Origin: KBS-96 sp963722585
Lineage (GTDB): Bacteria > Acidobacteriota > Terriglobia > Bryobacterales > Bryobacteraceae
Assembly: GCA_963722585.1 (NCBI GenBank)
Contig: CAVRNU010000064.1
Coordinates: forward strand, 1 to 64,000
DNA: 64,000 bases
Direction of reading: 5' to 3'
This document shows positions 43,127-52,359 of this stretch, piece after piece; within the stretch, counting starts at the first letter, position 1, and each line of letters starts with the position of its first letter. Both the position numbers and the translations under genes were made by a program. Below the pieces are notes generated by a model that saw nothing but the letters and a program-made list of their open reading frames with translations, was not told the DNA's origin and searched no databases.

Positions 43127-44191
43127 ATGAAAGGGCAAAAGATTCGCTGGCAGTTACCACTTGTGCTGCTTGCGTCGGCCGCCCTGGGCTTTGGCCAAGT
43201 GAGTGGACCGCCGCCCGCAGCAGCCGGGCCGCAGGAGCAGTGGCCTAACGCCAATAGTCAAACGCGTCCTTCGGAACCGGTTGGACCAGGAACTATTAAT
43301 TACGTAGAAGGTCAGGTGTCGTTAGATGGAGAGGCTATTACGCCGCAGTCGATCGGAACGGCCACTCTGAAACCTGGCCAGGCGCTCGATACAGGTGAAG
43401 GCTTTGTCGAGGTGCTTTTAACGCCAGGAGCGTTCCTGCGCGTGGGGCACAACAGTGAAGTTCGAATCGTATCGGCCGGATTGGCTAACACGGAAGTTGA
43501 GCTTGTGCGCGGCCAGAGCATGCTGGAAGTGGATCAGATGATCAAAAACACTAACCTCGCGGTGCTCATGAATGGCGCAACAACGCAAGTTGAAAAGAAT
43601 GGTTTGTATAACTTCGATGCCGCGCAGCAGGCAGTGATGGTGTTGGATGGAAAGGCGAAGGTTGACTCGCCCGCCGGCAGCAAGACTCTCAACAAACATG
43701 ACGAGGTGTTGCTGGCCAGCCAGCATCCCTTAAAGACGCGCGGGGTCAACGAGAAGGCTGTCCAAGCCGATCCGCTGTACGTGTGGAGCAAGGCGCGGAG
43801 TGAAGACGAAGCGCAAGCCAGCGCTAAGGCGGCAAGCTATGCAGACAGCTACGCGGCAGCGGGCCCGGGCTGGTATTGGGATCCGTATTGGGATTTCTAT
43901 GGCTTCTGGCCGTATGACGCTGCTTTCCTGTACAGTCCGTTTGGATGGGGCTTCTACTCGCCCGCCTTCTTTGGCTTCGGATACTACGGCGGCTTTTATG
44001 GAGGCCGATGGTATCCGCGTCCCGGAGCGTACGGGCATCCGGGATTCCATGGACGCGTAGGCGGCGTAAACGCGAGCGTTCGTGGATTCCATGGCGGCGG
44101 CTTCAATCACTCGATGGGTGGCGGCTTCCACGGTGGTGGAATGGGCGGCGGCTTCCACGGAGGCGGTGGTGGGGGCGGCGGACGCCGGTAA
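43127..44191 (+). CDS. FecR-domain secreted protein with Gly/His-rich tail
   Basis: 354 residues. The signal peptide is QLPLVLLASAALGFGQ. A FecR-type beta domain (about 65-220) includes GTATLKPGQALDTGEGFVEV and TPGAFLRVGHNSEVRIVSAG. The rest is low complexity: Trp/Tyr/Gly-rich (YWDPYWDFYGFWPYDAAF), then Gly/His-rich ending in a run of Gly and RR. FecR normally relays signals from a TonB receptor to a sigma factor, but no sigma factor or receptor is adjacent. The tail suggests a surface or matrix role. TAGGAG fixes the start at 43127. Confidence 0.82.
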   Translation: MKGQKIRWQLPLVLLASAALGFGQVSGPPPAAAGPQEQWPNANSQTRPSEPVGPGTINYVEGQVSLDGEAITPQSIGTATLKPGQALDTGEGFVEVLLTPGAFLRVGHNSEVRIVSAGLANTEVELVRGQSMLEVDQMIKNTNLAVLMNGATTQVEKNGLYNFDAAQQAVMVLDGKAKVDSPAGSKTLNKHDEVLLASQHPLKTRGVNEKAVQADPLYVWSKARSEDEAQASAKAASYADSYAAAGPGWYWDPYWDFYGFWPYDAAFLYSPFGWGFYSPAFFGFGYYGGFYGGRWYPRPGAYGHPGFHGRVGGVNASVRGFHGGGFNHSMGGGFHGGGMGGGFHGGGGGGGGRR

Positions 44192-44210
44192 CAATCGGTG
44201 GTGAATGAGA

Positions 44211-44235
44211 AGCGGGGCTGAAAGGCTCCGCTTTT
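44211..44235 (+). terminator. Intrinsic terminator after the FecR-domain gene
   Basis: AGCGGGGC (44211-44218) pairs with GCTCCGCT (44225-44232), 8 bp with one G-T pair, followed by TTT and a second short T-run. It lies 20 bases past the stop and is the best intrinsic terminator in the window. Confidence 0.75.
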
Positions 44236-44250
44236 CGCTTTAGGATTGCC

Positions 44251-46659
44251 CTACCGTCGCAGACCGATGGATCGGGAGCCCAGAAGCTTGGGTAGTATGG
44301 CTGGTGTGCCTTCAACGGGAATGAAGCGCAATTTTGTGAGCGGCAGATCGCGGCGTTCGAGGACGTACGATTTTCCCGGTTCGACTGAAAATGCGAGGGC
44401 CGCGCCAGCCACATCGGCGCCAATGGGTTGGCCTCCGTCTGCTGAGAGGACTTCGACAGCACGGCCAGGCCAGGGATTGCGGATGCGGATTTGTCCCGCA
44501 AAACCGGAAGCGAGAACGACAGTCACCGGCTCACCGCGACGCATCTGGACATAAACTTTGCTGTTGTGCTGAATGTAAACTGTCCCGTCGGCATCCCAAT
44601 CTTTCGGCCACGCGGGCGCAATGCGTACAAGTCCGTCGTAATCCTGGACCAAAGCTTCCTGCAGGGCAGCCGCCACAACGCCGATCTGTTCGACATAGAA
44701 TTCCGGACCGGCAAAACTAGCGAGGCCCGAGGGATAGGCTTGATACCGTCCGGTCAGTTGAGTCAAGCTTGATTTCACTTCTGCGGCAAGCCCCAGCCGC
44801 GCGGCCTGAATGGGATCGAAGCTCCAATCGTTCTGCGCTTTGTTTGGACGGTAGTTATAAGTGCGAACGCCGAGATCCTGGAGCGGGCCGGCATCGCCAA
44901 TCAGAGAATAGGGCCAGACCGGCTCGAGGCCCAGGTTCTCCGTATTGTGAACGGGCGCGCTTTGATCGTACGACTGAGCGATCACATCTTGACCGGCGGC
45001 ATCATCTGCCGGAGTGAGCTGCTGCCTCAGAGTGGCGGAATCGGTGCGAGGAAGTTCGGGAATTTTGTGCAACGCGCTTTCAGCCTGCTGAACGAGATCG
45101 GGGTCGGCATTCAGAATGCGCGCGGCTTCGATCAGAGCGGGAAAGAGAGCCTTCATCGCCGAGATGTCGGTAATTGGATCGTGAACGTCCCATTGATTTT
45201 CATGGGCATTCGAAGGAGACGTGTGGAGAAGCCCGTCGGCGCCGGCGTGGCTGTATGCCAGAAGAAAGCGCGCGGAAGCAGCCATCACGGGGTAATTGGC
45301 GGCAAGGAATTTGCGATCGCCGGTAGCCAGAAACTGCCGCCAGATCCACAGAGAAACTTCGGCTCCGGTCGAGATGGTTCGGGCATTGTAATAGGGTCGG
45401 GATGCGGCATCGCAATTGAGGCCCGGAAATTTGACCCACGTTTCGTTCTCGATGCCTTGGCCATTGAAGCGCATCGTTTCCGGCACGCAAGCTCCGGGGC
45501 GGCCTTGCATTCTGTTTTTTGTCCACGCCTCGATATTCGGCAAGTTATCTCTGTACAACTGAAAATAGGGGTCGTTCAGGTTGAACAATCCGGCTCCCAG
45601 GTTGGCTGCGACTTGCATGCGCAAATTCCAATGCCAATAGGAGGCAGGGTCCCATTGATGGCGATCGCGGATAGACGAGAACAAATCGCCGATGCCGCCT
45701 TGCGCGCCGGGTATGGATCCGTGGCTTTGGGCAACCGCGGTAAACAGATCAATCAGGCGCAGGTTTTCGAAATATTCTGCGGCGTGGTCGGCCGAGCTCA
45801 ATTTCATCAGTCCGGCCTGATTCCAAAATGCGTTCCACCAGCGGCGGTGCTCCGCCGGGGATGAACTGGCGGCCTGTGAAAGAACAGCTTTTGCTGTTTG
45901 GAGCGCATTGCCGCCGGCCCATTCTGGAGCCGCAATCAAAATACGGAACGAACCGTTGGTTTCAGGAAGGAAGGAAAGTTTGACAGTCAAGTCGCCGCTC
46001 GATTCGGCACGGACATTTCTTGCGCGAGCGGTGATCGCCGCGAGCGAGCCGAAGGTTCTGCCGCTGGCTCCAACTTCTTTCGAATCGGTCCAAAGGTCCG
46101 ACAGGATTCCGAGCGGGCCTTCTAGCTCTATTTGCGGGTGGCGCGGCTCCCATAGATGCAGCTCGACCGTTTGTGTGACAGCTGGATCGGCACCGGAGAC
46201 GTCGACAATCGCGACGTCGGAATCCGGCTGCACGAAGACGGTGGCGCTCATTCCGCTGCCTCTCTCGGTAAATTCGCCGTTATAGAGATTCACTCTTGCG
46301 GCGTAATCGGGCGCGGAAGCGAGACGCGCCAGACCAGGGATGACAAGCTGACCTGGCGAGAGGCGAAGCGGGAGAGTATCGGCGCGGTTCAATTGGATAG
46401 TGAGGCCGTCCTGCGCCCAGACGGCGAGACCGAGCCGGCCATTTCCGAGCGGCATGGCCTGTCCCGGTCGAGTATTCGGACGTTCGAGAACGATATCGGA
46501 GCGCCCCACGATGCCCGCAGTATTAACGTGGAATTTTCCCTGTCTCCAGGCGGTAGATGGCTCTTTTTCGTTTGAGGCGGCGGAGGCAACGGCGGCGAAT
46601 AGAAGCGTGGTAATCGAGGCGAGGCGGGCGGGGCCAGCGAGACGACCGCGAGTCACCAC
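44251..46659 (-). CDS. GH95-like secreted glycoside hydrolase
   Basis: 802 residues. GH95 enzymes remove alpha-L-fucose or alpha-L-galactose from plant and other glycans. A signal peptide (RLASITTLLFAAVASAAS) is followed by an N-terminal beta domain (RPGQAMPLGNGRLGLAVWAQ, TIQLNRADT), an (alpha/alpha)6 barrel with LLHTSPSNAHENQWDVHDP near residue 480, and a C-terminal beta domain. The start is GTG (46659 or 46656), overlapping the bestrophin stop. Sequence is divergent from classical fucosidases, so specificity is open. Confidence 0.8.
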   Translation of the reverse strand: MVTRGRLAGPARLASITTLLFAAVASAASNEKEPSTAWRQGKFHVNTAGIVGRSDIVLERPNTRPGQAMPLGNGRLGLAVWAQDGLTIQLNRADTLPLRLSPGQLVIPGLARLASAPDYAARVNLYNGEFTERGSGMSATVFVQPDSDVAIVDVSGADPAVTQTVELHLWEPRHPQIELEGPLGILSDLWTDSKEVGASGRTFGSLAAITARARNVRAESSGDLTVKLSFLPETNGSFRILIAAPEWAGGNALQTAKAVLSQAASSSPAEHRRWWNAFWNQAGLMKLSSADHAAEYFENLRLIDLFTAVAQSHGSIPGAQGGIGDLFSSIRDRHQWDPASYWHWNLRMQVAANLGAGLFNLNDPYFQLYRDNLPNIEAWTKNRMQGRPGACVPETMRFNGQGIENETWVKFPGLNCDAASRPYYNARTISTGAEVSLWIWRQFLATGDRKFLAANYPVMAASARFLLAYSHAGADGLLHTSPSNAHENQWDVHDPITDISAMKALFPALIEAARILNADPDLVQQAESALHKIPELPRTDSATLRQQLTPADDAAGQDVIAQSYDQSAPVHNTENLGLEPVWPYSLIGDAGPLQDLGVRTYNYRPNKAQNDWSFDPIQAARLGLAAEVKSSLTQLTGRYQAYPSGLASFAGPEFYVEQIGVVAAALQEALVQDYDGLVRIAPAWPKDWDADGTVYIQHNSKVYVQMRRGEPVTVVLASGFAGQIRIRNPWPGRAVEVLSADGGQPIGADVAGAALAFSVEPGKSYVLERRDLPLTKLRFIPVEGTPAILPKLLGSRSIGLRR

Positions 46660-47576
46660 AGAACACCTTGAATCGCCTTTTCCGGCGCTGGTATTTCTTC
46701 GATCTCCAACAATTGCTTCAAATTAATTTCAATTGTCTTCGAAATAGAAGTGATCGGTACATCGTGCTCAGCGTTTTCAAACGGGTTCTCGAGTTCGCGT
46801 CCTATTTCATCAAGCGCCAGGAAGATGAGGCCGACGAGCGTCGAGCCGATGGGCGTGAGCAGCTGTAGATTGGCAACTATGCCGAGGGGCAGGAGTATGC
46901 AGTAGCCGCCAACAAACATTTGCGGGAAGAAGTCGTACTGCCTCGGCATTGGCGTGTTTTTGATGCGTTCCGCGCCGCCCTGTGCGTTCATAAGGGCAGC
47001 CAGCGACTGATCGATCGATGCCCATCGCATGCTGTCGATCCAACCGCGCTCGTAGCATTCGGAAAGCAGGGTGCTCATTTCCTGCTGAATACAGACGGGG
47101 ACGTTCCGCTGCGTTCGAAATGCTTCGATTTGTTGAGCGGAGTAAAAAGGAGTCAGCTCTTCCCAAGCTGGTTGTCCGCGGAGATGGCGCCGCAACGAAT
47201 GGACGTAGGCAATCTGCAGGAGCACGAGCCTGCGCTGGATCTCGCGGGCGCGGTCTCGCTCAGTCGCGCCGCGATCGTCCGGTACAACAATCATCGTCAA
47301 CACTTGGCGCGAGAAAGTGCGGGAGTAGTTGACGATGGAGCCCCACAAAATACGGCCCTCCCACCAGCGCTGATAGCTGCTGTTGTTGCGGAAGCCGAGA
47401 ATGACGCCGATGGCCCCACCCAAAATGGACAGAGGCACGTGCGGCATCGAAAGCCATGTCATACCGCCGTAGACATACGCAACGGCGACTATCATGTCGA
47501 AGCTAAAGAGGATGGCCAGAGGACGCCAAATAGAGCGCAGCATGCTGCGCAGAGTTGCGCCGTCTGGAACAATCAT
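46653..47576 (-). CDS. Bestrophin-family anion channel
   Basis: 307 residues. Bestrophins (UPF0187) are pentameric channels for chloride or bicarbonate. Helix 1 (RPLAILFSFDMIVAVAYVYG), the conserved RNNSSYQRWWEGRILWG loop and helices VGGYCILLPLGIVANLQLLT match the family. The start overlaps the stop of the carbonic anhydrase gene (ATGA), and its own stop overlaps the GH95 start, so all three are coupled. The carbonic anhydrase link points to bicarbonate as a substrate. Confidence 0.9.
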   Translation of the reverse strand: MIVPDGATLRSMLRSIWRPLAILFSFDMIVAVAYVYGGMTWLSMPHVPLSILGGAIGVILGFRNNSSYQRWWEGRILWGSIVNYSRTFSRQVLTMIVVPDDRGATERDRAREIQRRLVLLQIAYVHSLRRHLRGQPAWEELTPFYSAQQIEAFRTQRNVPVCIQQEMSTLLSECYERGWIDSMRWASIDQSLAALMNAQGGAERIKNTPMPRQYDFFPQMFVGGYCILLPLGIVANLQLLTPIGSTLVGLIFLALDEIGRELENPFENAEHDVPITSISKTIEINLKQLLEIEEIPAPEKAIQGVLW

Positions 47577-48259
47577 CCGATGGCGCCCTCGGCCTGCAAC
47601 CCGGGGACCGGCAATTGATCGAACGGCACGAACTTCGACGTGCTTTGGTCGAAGATACGGACGGTTCCGTGTTCGATATCGTAGACCCACCCGGCGACTG
47701 CAAGCTTGCCTTGGGCGAGTTTGCCCGTAACTGAGGGATGCGTCCGCAAATGATTCATTTGCAGCATAACGTTTTCCTCGATTAATTGTTCCAAAGCGTG
47801 GTGTTCATCGGCAGCGCTTGCCTTCGCCTGGACGATGCTGAGCGCGGCCTCGCCATTTCGCAGCCAAGACTTCACGGTTGGCATTGTGGCGACCTTGTCG
47901 GGATGTAAGAGTCCTTTCATGGCGCCGCAGTCGGTGTGGCCGCAAACGACAACCTGGCTGACGTTCAAAGCGAGAACTGCATACTCGATCACGGCAGACA
48001 CGCCGCCTAACATTTCGCCGTAGGCAGGCACTAGATTTCCGATGTTTCGCGAAACAAAAATTTCACCTGGCCCGGAGCGTGTCAGCAATTCGGGATCGAT
48101 ACGGGAATCGGCGCAGGTGATGAAGAGCGCGTGAGGCTTTTGGCCCTCGCGGATCAGTTGTTGGTAAGCGGACTTTCGTTGCGGATAGACTTCGTCGCGA
48201 AAATTGCGCAAGCCCGTCAGCAGGCGTCTTTGAGATTCGGTAATTTCAGGGGAAGGCAT
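47573..48259 (-). CDS. can: Beta-class carbonic anhydrase
   Basis: 228 residues. It interconverts carbon dioxide and bicarbonate. Zinc ligands and partner residues are in CADSRIDP (near residue 48; Cys with the Asp-Arg dyad) and CGHTDCGAMKG (His and Cys). The ATG at 48259 with AGGA eight bases upstream is preferred over a GTG at 48301. No signal peptide, so cytoplasmic. First gene of the coupled carbonic anhydrase-bestrophin-GH95 operon. Confidence 0.94.
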   Translation of the reverse strand: MPSPEITESQRRLLTGLRNFRDEVYPQRKSAYQQLIREGQKPHALFITCADSRIDPELLTRSGPGEIFVSRNIGNLVPAYGEMLGGVSAVIEYAVLALNVSQVVVCGHTDCGAMKGLLHPDKVATMPTVKSWLRNGEAALSIVQAKASAADEHHALEQLIEENVMLQMNHLRTHPSVTGKLAQGKLAVAGWVYDIEHGTVRIFDQSTSKFVPFDQLPVPGLQAEGAIG

Positions 48260-48330
48260 AAAGAAATCCTGAGATTGAGGATAACCTTTCCCGGTTGGCA
48301 CAAGGAACCCTAAGGCAAAATCGGGACCGC

Positions 48331-49533
48331 CTACTCGTACCTCAACGCCTCGGTCGGGTTCAGGTTCGCTGCTCTTGATGCCGGCAGCATTCCAAAGCCG
48401 ATGCCGACCGAAATCGATACAGCAAAGGCGACCAGAATGGAGGCTTTGCTGACGGGGATCGCCACGCCGGTAAATAGAGTTACGCTCAACGGGGCCGCAA
48501 TGCCAATGAGAGTGCCAATGAAGCCGCCTCCCACGCTGAGGAGAACAGACTCCGTGAGGAACTGACCCAGAACTTCCCGACGGGAAGCGCCTACCGCTTT
48601 TCGAAGGCCGATCTCGCGGGTGCGTTCGGTGACGGTCACAAGCATGATGTTCATAATGCCGATGCCGGAGATGATGAGGGCGATGGCGGAAACGCTGATC
48701 AGGACGATAGTCAGGATTGTCGCAATGGAGCTTGCGACACTGAGAAGCGCCGTGAGATTGTGGACGCCATACTTTGCGCCGGGCCGGTGTCTGGATTCAA
48801 GGATGGCTTGAACCCGACGCGTAACTCGCGGGACATCCTCCGCATACCTCGTCTGGATATAAAAAGGATCGATCCGCTCGTAAGTAACGAAAGTTTTCTC
48901 CACAGGGAGGGGAATCAGCATCGTCTCATCGGTCAGCTCGGAGGCACCAAAGGTACTGGTGCGCTCGCGGAACACGCCGATGATCGTGAATTGAAGCTGC
49001 CGAATCCGGATCGTCTGGCCGATGGCGAGTTGCGGTGAGGAAAACATACGCTGCGCCAGCCTTTCCGTAAGCATGGCGACCCGCTGGAAGAGCGCCATGT
49101 CACTTGCATCGAAGGAACGGCCTGCTAAAATCACCAGCCTGCGAACCTGCGCGTAGTACTGGTCGGTCCCAAGGATAGAAACGTCGTGCTCCTTGCCATT
49201 GATAACAATGTGACCGCTATCGGGCATAATGGCCGTAGCGGCGATAAGTTCGCTGCCCAACGCATCGCGTATGGCTTGCACGTCGCCTATTTTGACGTAA
49301 TCGGCCTGAGCGACGACGTTGTTCTGGCCGCCCGTCTCAAGGCTTCCGTACACCAGATTCGAGCCGATGCCGCGAATCTGGTCGAGGATCAAGTCTTTTC
49401 CGACTAGCGAGATGGTTACCACGAGAATGACGGAGGCGTTGCCTATGACGAGCCCGAGAGCCGTGAGGAAAGTTCGAAGCGGGTTAGCCCGCAGCGATTC
49501 CAAGCTAAACCGGACTGCTTCAGCTACATTCAT
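48331..49533 (-). CDS. MacB/FtsX-type ABC transporter permease, no ATPase adjacent
   Basis: 400 residues: N-terminal helix (RTFLTALGLVIGNASVILVV), a periplasmic MacB core (about 40-260), then three helices with the FtsX motif TREIGLRKAVGASRREVLGQ and C-terminal NPTEALRYE. Such permeases pair with a MacB-type ATPase and a membrane fusion protein for export of peptides, lipids or lipoproteins. Neither partner is in the window. A family A repeat lies directly before its start, where the ribosome site should be. Confidence 0.88.
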   Translation of the reverse strand: MNVAEAVRFSLESLRANPLRTFLTALGLVIGNASVILVVTISLVGKDLILDQIRGIGSNLVYGSLETGGQNNVVAQADYVKIGDVQAIRDALGSELIAATAIMPDSGHIVINGKEHDVSILGTDQYYAQVRRLVILAGRSFDASDMALFQRVAMLTERLAQRMFSSPQLAIGQTIRIRQLQFTIIGVFRERTSTFGASELTDETMLIPLPVEKTFVTYERIDPFYIQTRYAEDVPRVTRRVQAILESRHRPGAKYGVHNLTALLSVASSIATILTIVLISVSAIALIISGIGIMNIMLVTVTERTREIGLRKAVGASRREVLGQFLTESVLLSVGGGFIGTLIGIAAPLSVTLFTGVAIPVSKASILVAFAVSISVGIGFGMLPASRAANLNPTEALRYE

Positions 49534-49558
49534 GCCGGTTGCTCACGCTTCCAGCTCC
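49534..49558 (-). repeat. Family A palindromic repeat between two coupled genes
   Basis: This fills exactly the gap between the TPR gene stop and the permease ATG on the minus strand. It matches 22146-22170 at about 21 of 25 bases. Confidence 0.7.
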
Positions 49559-50470
49559 TTAGGCGCCGCCTTCGACTTGCCTGAGCAGACGCTGCGCATC
49601 GTTCTTCGAAGGGTCGTCCGGGGTAATGGATGACGATTGAACGTATTTCCGCAAGAGCCGTTTCGCTTCATCCAGATTCCGCTTTTGCTTAATGAGCGTG
49701 TCGGCTCTGGCGTACCAAACCCCGGGGGTTTCAGGCGCGATGGTTTCCGCCTTCGCGAACAGCGCGTCGCTTTCCTGCTGCCTTCCCTGATTAGCTAGAA
49801 ATTTCGCCAAGTCCAAAACGTGGCCTACCTGGTGCGGCGCAATCTCAATCGCGTGGCGCAGTTGCGTCTCCGCCGTTTCGTACTCGTTCCGCTTCTCGGC
49901 GAGCTTCGCGCGCGCAAAGTATCCTTCAGCCGGATCGACGTCGGCGATCTTGCGGGCGATGGCTTGGGCCTTATCGTAGCCGCCCCCCAAGAAGCCCGGA
50001 GCATCGAGGTAGTAATCGAACAGATCGCTCATCGCGTCCGAGTTTTTGTCGTCGAGCTGAACGGCTTTTTCGAGCCACTGTCGCGCTTTCGAGGCGTAGC
50101 CCGGAGCGACGAACGGATTCGAGGTTTCCGCTCGCCGGCCCCACGCACGGCCCAGCCATAATGCGTTGTCGCTGCTGTTCGGATTGGCATCGACGGCGTG
50201 TTGGAAGTACTCCACGGCCTTTTTGAAATCGCCCATCATGAAATAATCCCTCCCGACGAGGTTGTTTACTGCCGGCTCGTTGCTCTTCAGATCAAGGAGG
50301 TCCAGGGACTGGCGGTACTCCGTGCGGCGGTACAGGTCCTCCGCTTTTACCAGCGAGGATTTCGAAGACGCCTGCGCCTGCAAAGAGATGCCGGCAAAGG
50401 CAGCACCAGCGACAACTAGAGCAATGCCAGCCTTAGCGCGTTTCAAACGATCTCCGAGAGCTTTTGTCAT
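49559..50470 (-). CDS. TPR-repeat secreted protein
   Basis: 303 residues. A signal peptide (AGIALVVAGAAFAGISLQAQA) is followed by tetratricopeptide repeats, for example NLVGRDYFMMGDFKKAVEYF, AKLAEKRNEYETAETQLRHA and VWYARADTLIKQKRNLDEAK. TPRs bind proteins; the partner is unknown. The ATG at 50470 starts the signal peptide. It is upstream of the orphan permease in the same direction and may be co-transcribed with it. Confidence 0.82.
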   Translation of the reverse strand: MTKALGDRLKRAKAGIALVVAGAAFAGISLQAQASSKSSLVKAEDLYRRTEYRQSLDLLDLKSNEPAVNNLVGRDYFMMGDFKKAVEYFQHAVDANPNSSDNALWLGRAWGRRAETSNPFVAPGYASKARQWLEKAVQLDDKNSDAMSDLFDYYLDAPGFLGGGYDKAQAIARKIADVDPAEGYFARAKLAEKRNEYETAETQLRHAIEIAPHQVGHVLDLAKFLANQGRQQESDALFAKAETIAPETPGVWYARADTLIKQKRNLDEAKRLLRKYVQSSSITPDDPSKNDAQRLLRQVEGGA

Positions 50471-50729
50471 GATACGCCAGATCGGACCCGAATTCGCCGA
50501 AAACGGGCCGTTATTGTGATGTCTTGGAGGCGCTACGGGATACGAAAATATGCGAGTGTCAGAGAAGCTGCGCAAGGACGTTGGAATTTGTCGCGGCCTG
50601 GAGCGAATACATGGCGAATATTGCGCGCGGCCCGGCGGCTCAACGGCTCACAGAAGGTCTTAGGTTCGTTCTGCCTCCGCTGTTGTAGAGTAATGTTGTT
50701 GCACAATACAAGTTAGGAGTGGATTGATT

Positions 50730-51917
50730 ATGCTCGCCCAGTTGAGACGATTCCTTTTGTTCACCGGAGCGAGTCTGCTGTGCGTAAGCGCGGCATACGC
50801 GCAGGTAACGACCCTGGAGGGACAAGTCAAAGACGAAAATGGCCAACCGCTGAAGGGCGCGGTCATTGATCTAACGCGCACGGACATCAAAGGCCACTAC
50901 ACCGTCAAATCGGACAAAAAGGGGCACTGGTTTTATACCGGCCTGCCATTGGGTACGTACGACATCAAATGCATGGTAAACGGGCAGGCGGTCGATTCGG
51001 TGAAGGGTGTGAAGTCGAAGTACGGAGACACAACCGAAGTCGATTTCGACGCCGGACGAATGAAGAAGCAGCAGGCCTCCATGCAGCAAGCGGCGGAAAC
51101 GGGACAGTTAAACCAGGACCAAACGCGAGGCATGAGCGCCGAGCAGAAAGCCGCACTCGAGAAACAGTTGAAAGAGCGGTCGGATCAGATGAAGAAGAAC
51201 AAGGCTCTGAATGACGCATTCAACCAAGGCAAAACTGCCTTTGAGGCGGCGCAGGCCGATACCGATCCTACCAAAGCGAACGCGGATTTCGCGGCGGCTG
51301 AACAGAATTTTCAAAAGGCGGGCGAGTTGGACCCGAGCCAGGTTGCGGTGTGGGCTTCGCTTGGAGACACCGAGTATAACTGGGCGAGGAAACAGCCGGC
51401 CACCCAGAACAAGGCGACTTACGATAAAGCCGCAGACGCCTATAAGAAAGCGCTGGCTATTAAGCCGGACGATGCCGCGATGTACAACCAGCTAGGAAAC
51501 GTCTACGGCGCTGAAGGCAAAGTACCCGAGGCCACGGAAGCGTTGACGAAGTCAGCGCAACTCGACCCACAAATGGCGGCAAAGGCCTACTATAATCTGG
51601 GCGCCAATTTGGTGAACACCGGTAAATCGGATGAGGCAGCGGATTTCTTCAAGAAGGCGATTGCCGCCGATCCGAACTATGCCGACGCCCATTACCAGTA
51701 CGGCATCTGCCTGATGGCCAAGGCGCAGGTTGACGCAAGCGGAAAGATCACCCCTCCGGAGGGAACCGCCGACCAGTTCCAGAAGTATCTCGAGCTGAAG
51801 CCGGACGGTCCTTTCGCCCAATCCTCCAGGGATATGCTGACGCAGCTTGGGGAGAAGGTGAATACAGTTTATAAAGCTCCCGGCACGAGCAAGAAGAAGA
51901 AGCAGCAAGACCAATAG
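50730..51917 (+). CDS. Secreted carboxypeptidase-regulatory plus TPR protein
   Basis: 395 residues. The signal peptide is RRFLLFTGASLLCVSAAYAQ. A carboxypeptidase-regulatory domain (about 28-105, TLEGQVKDENGQPLKGAVID) leads into a Gln/Lys-rich charged linker (about 110-165). At least four TPRs follow (about 180-370, such as AYKKALAIKPDDAAMYNQLG and FFKKAIAADPNYADAHYQYG), then a Lys-rich end. TAGGAGTGG precedes the ATG. This architecture is common in Acidobacteria; the function is unknown, perhaps a periplasmic scaffold. Confidence 0.85.
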   Translation: MLAQLRRFLLFTGASLLCVSAAYAQVTTLEGQVKDENGQPLKGAVIDLTRTDIKGHYTVKSDKKGHWFYTGLPLGTYDIKCMVNGQAVDSVKGVKSKYGDTTEVDFDAGRMKKQQASMQQAAETGQLNQDQTRGMSAEQKAALEKQLKERSDQMKKNKALNDAFNQGKTAFEAAQADTDPTKANADFAAAEQNFQKAGELDPSQVAVWASLGDTEYNWARKQPATQNKATYDKAADAYKKALAIKPDDAAMYNQLGNVYGAEGKVPEATEALTKSAQLDPQMAAKAYYNLGANLVNTGKSDEAADFFKKAIAADPNYADAHYQYGICLMAKAQVDASGKITPPEGTADQFQKYLELKPDGPFAQSSRDMLTQLGEKVNTVYKAPGTSKKKKQQDQ

Positions 51918-51970
51918 AGCACGGCGCCGGACGTATTCGAGCAATCCGCCACAAGAAGCAGGCGAGGCGA

Positions 51971-51994
51971 GGAGGCTCGCCGCGGACCGGGAGG
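51971..51994. repeat. Palindromic intergenic repeat (family C, copy 2)
   Basis: Identical over 24 bases to 6389-6412. The outer arms differ from copy 1 (GGCGAGGCGAGGAGGC on the left, GGCCTGCC on the right). It is intergenic, 54 bases past a stop codon. Confidence 0.75.
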
Positions 51995-52033
51995 CCTGCC
52001 TTAGGAGATCGGGGCAGCAGAAGAGAAAATTTG

Positions 52034-52324
52034 ATGTTTCGATTTATCATTTACGCGCTGGCTATTCTGGTTCTGGTCTCCCTTCTTCGTAGCCTCGTAG
52101 GCGTGTTGACGAAAGCTTTTGGCGCGTTCATCTCAGCAGGGAATGCGGGCGCCGGCAGTCCGGGCGATAAGCGGAATGCTCAATTGGGCGGAGATCTGCA
52201 TCGAGACCCGGTGTGCGGCACGTTCGTTGCGGAGAGCACGCCGTTCCAGCGCCACCAAGCGGGCTCGACGTTTTACTATTGCTCCGAGGCTTGCAAAGAG
52301 AAGCACGCACTGGTGGCAAGATAG
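52034..52324 (+). CDS. Small membrane protein with YHS/TRASH-like metal-binding domain
   Basis: 96 residues: one N-terminal helix (FRFIIYALAILVLVSLLRSL), a linker, and a YHS-type domain with DPVCGTFV and STFYYCSEACKEKH. The three Cys resemble copper- or heavy-metal-binding TRASH/YHS modules. It faces cytoplasm or periplasm depending on topology. It lies 35 bases before lpxD. No metal transporter is nearby. Confidence 0.78.
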   Translation: MFRFIIYALAILVLVSLLRSLVGVLTKAFGAFISAGNAGAGSPGDKRNAQLGGDLHRDPVCGTFVAESTPFQRHQAGSTFYYCSEACKEKHALVAR

Positions 52325-52359
52325 CCGGCCAGCCCTGGGCGATAAGCTCTAATGGCTGT

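Noticed and set aside
50471..50729. A hidden small gene in the 259-base gap between the two TPR genes
   Set aside because: Short frames exist on both strands but none has a ribosome site with a protein-like sequence; it is probably the divergent promoter region.
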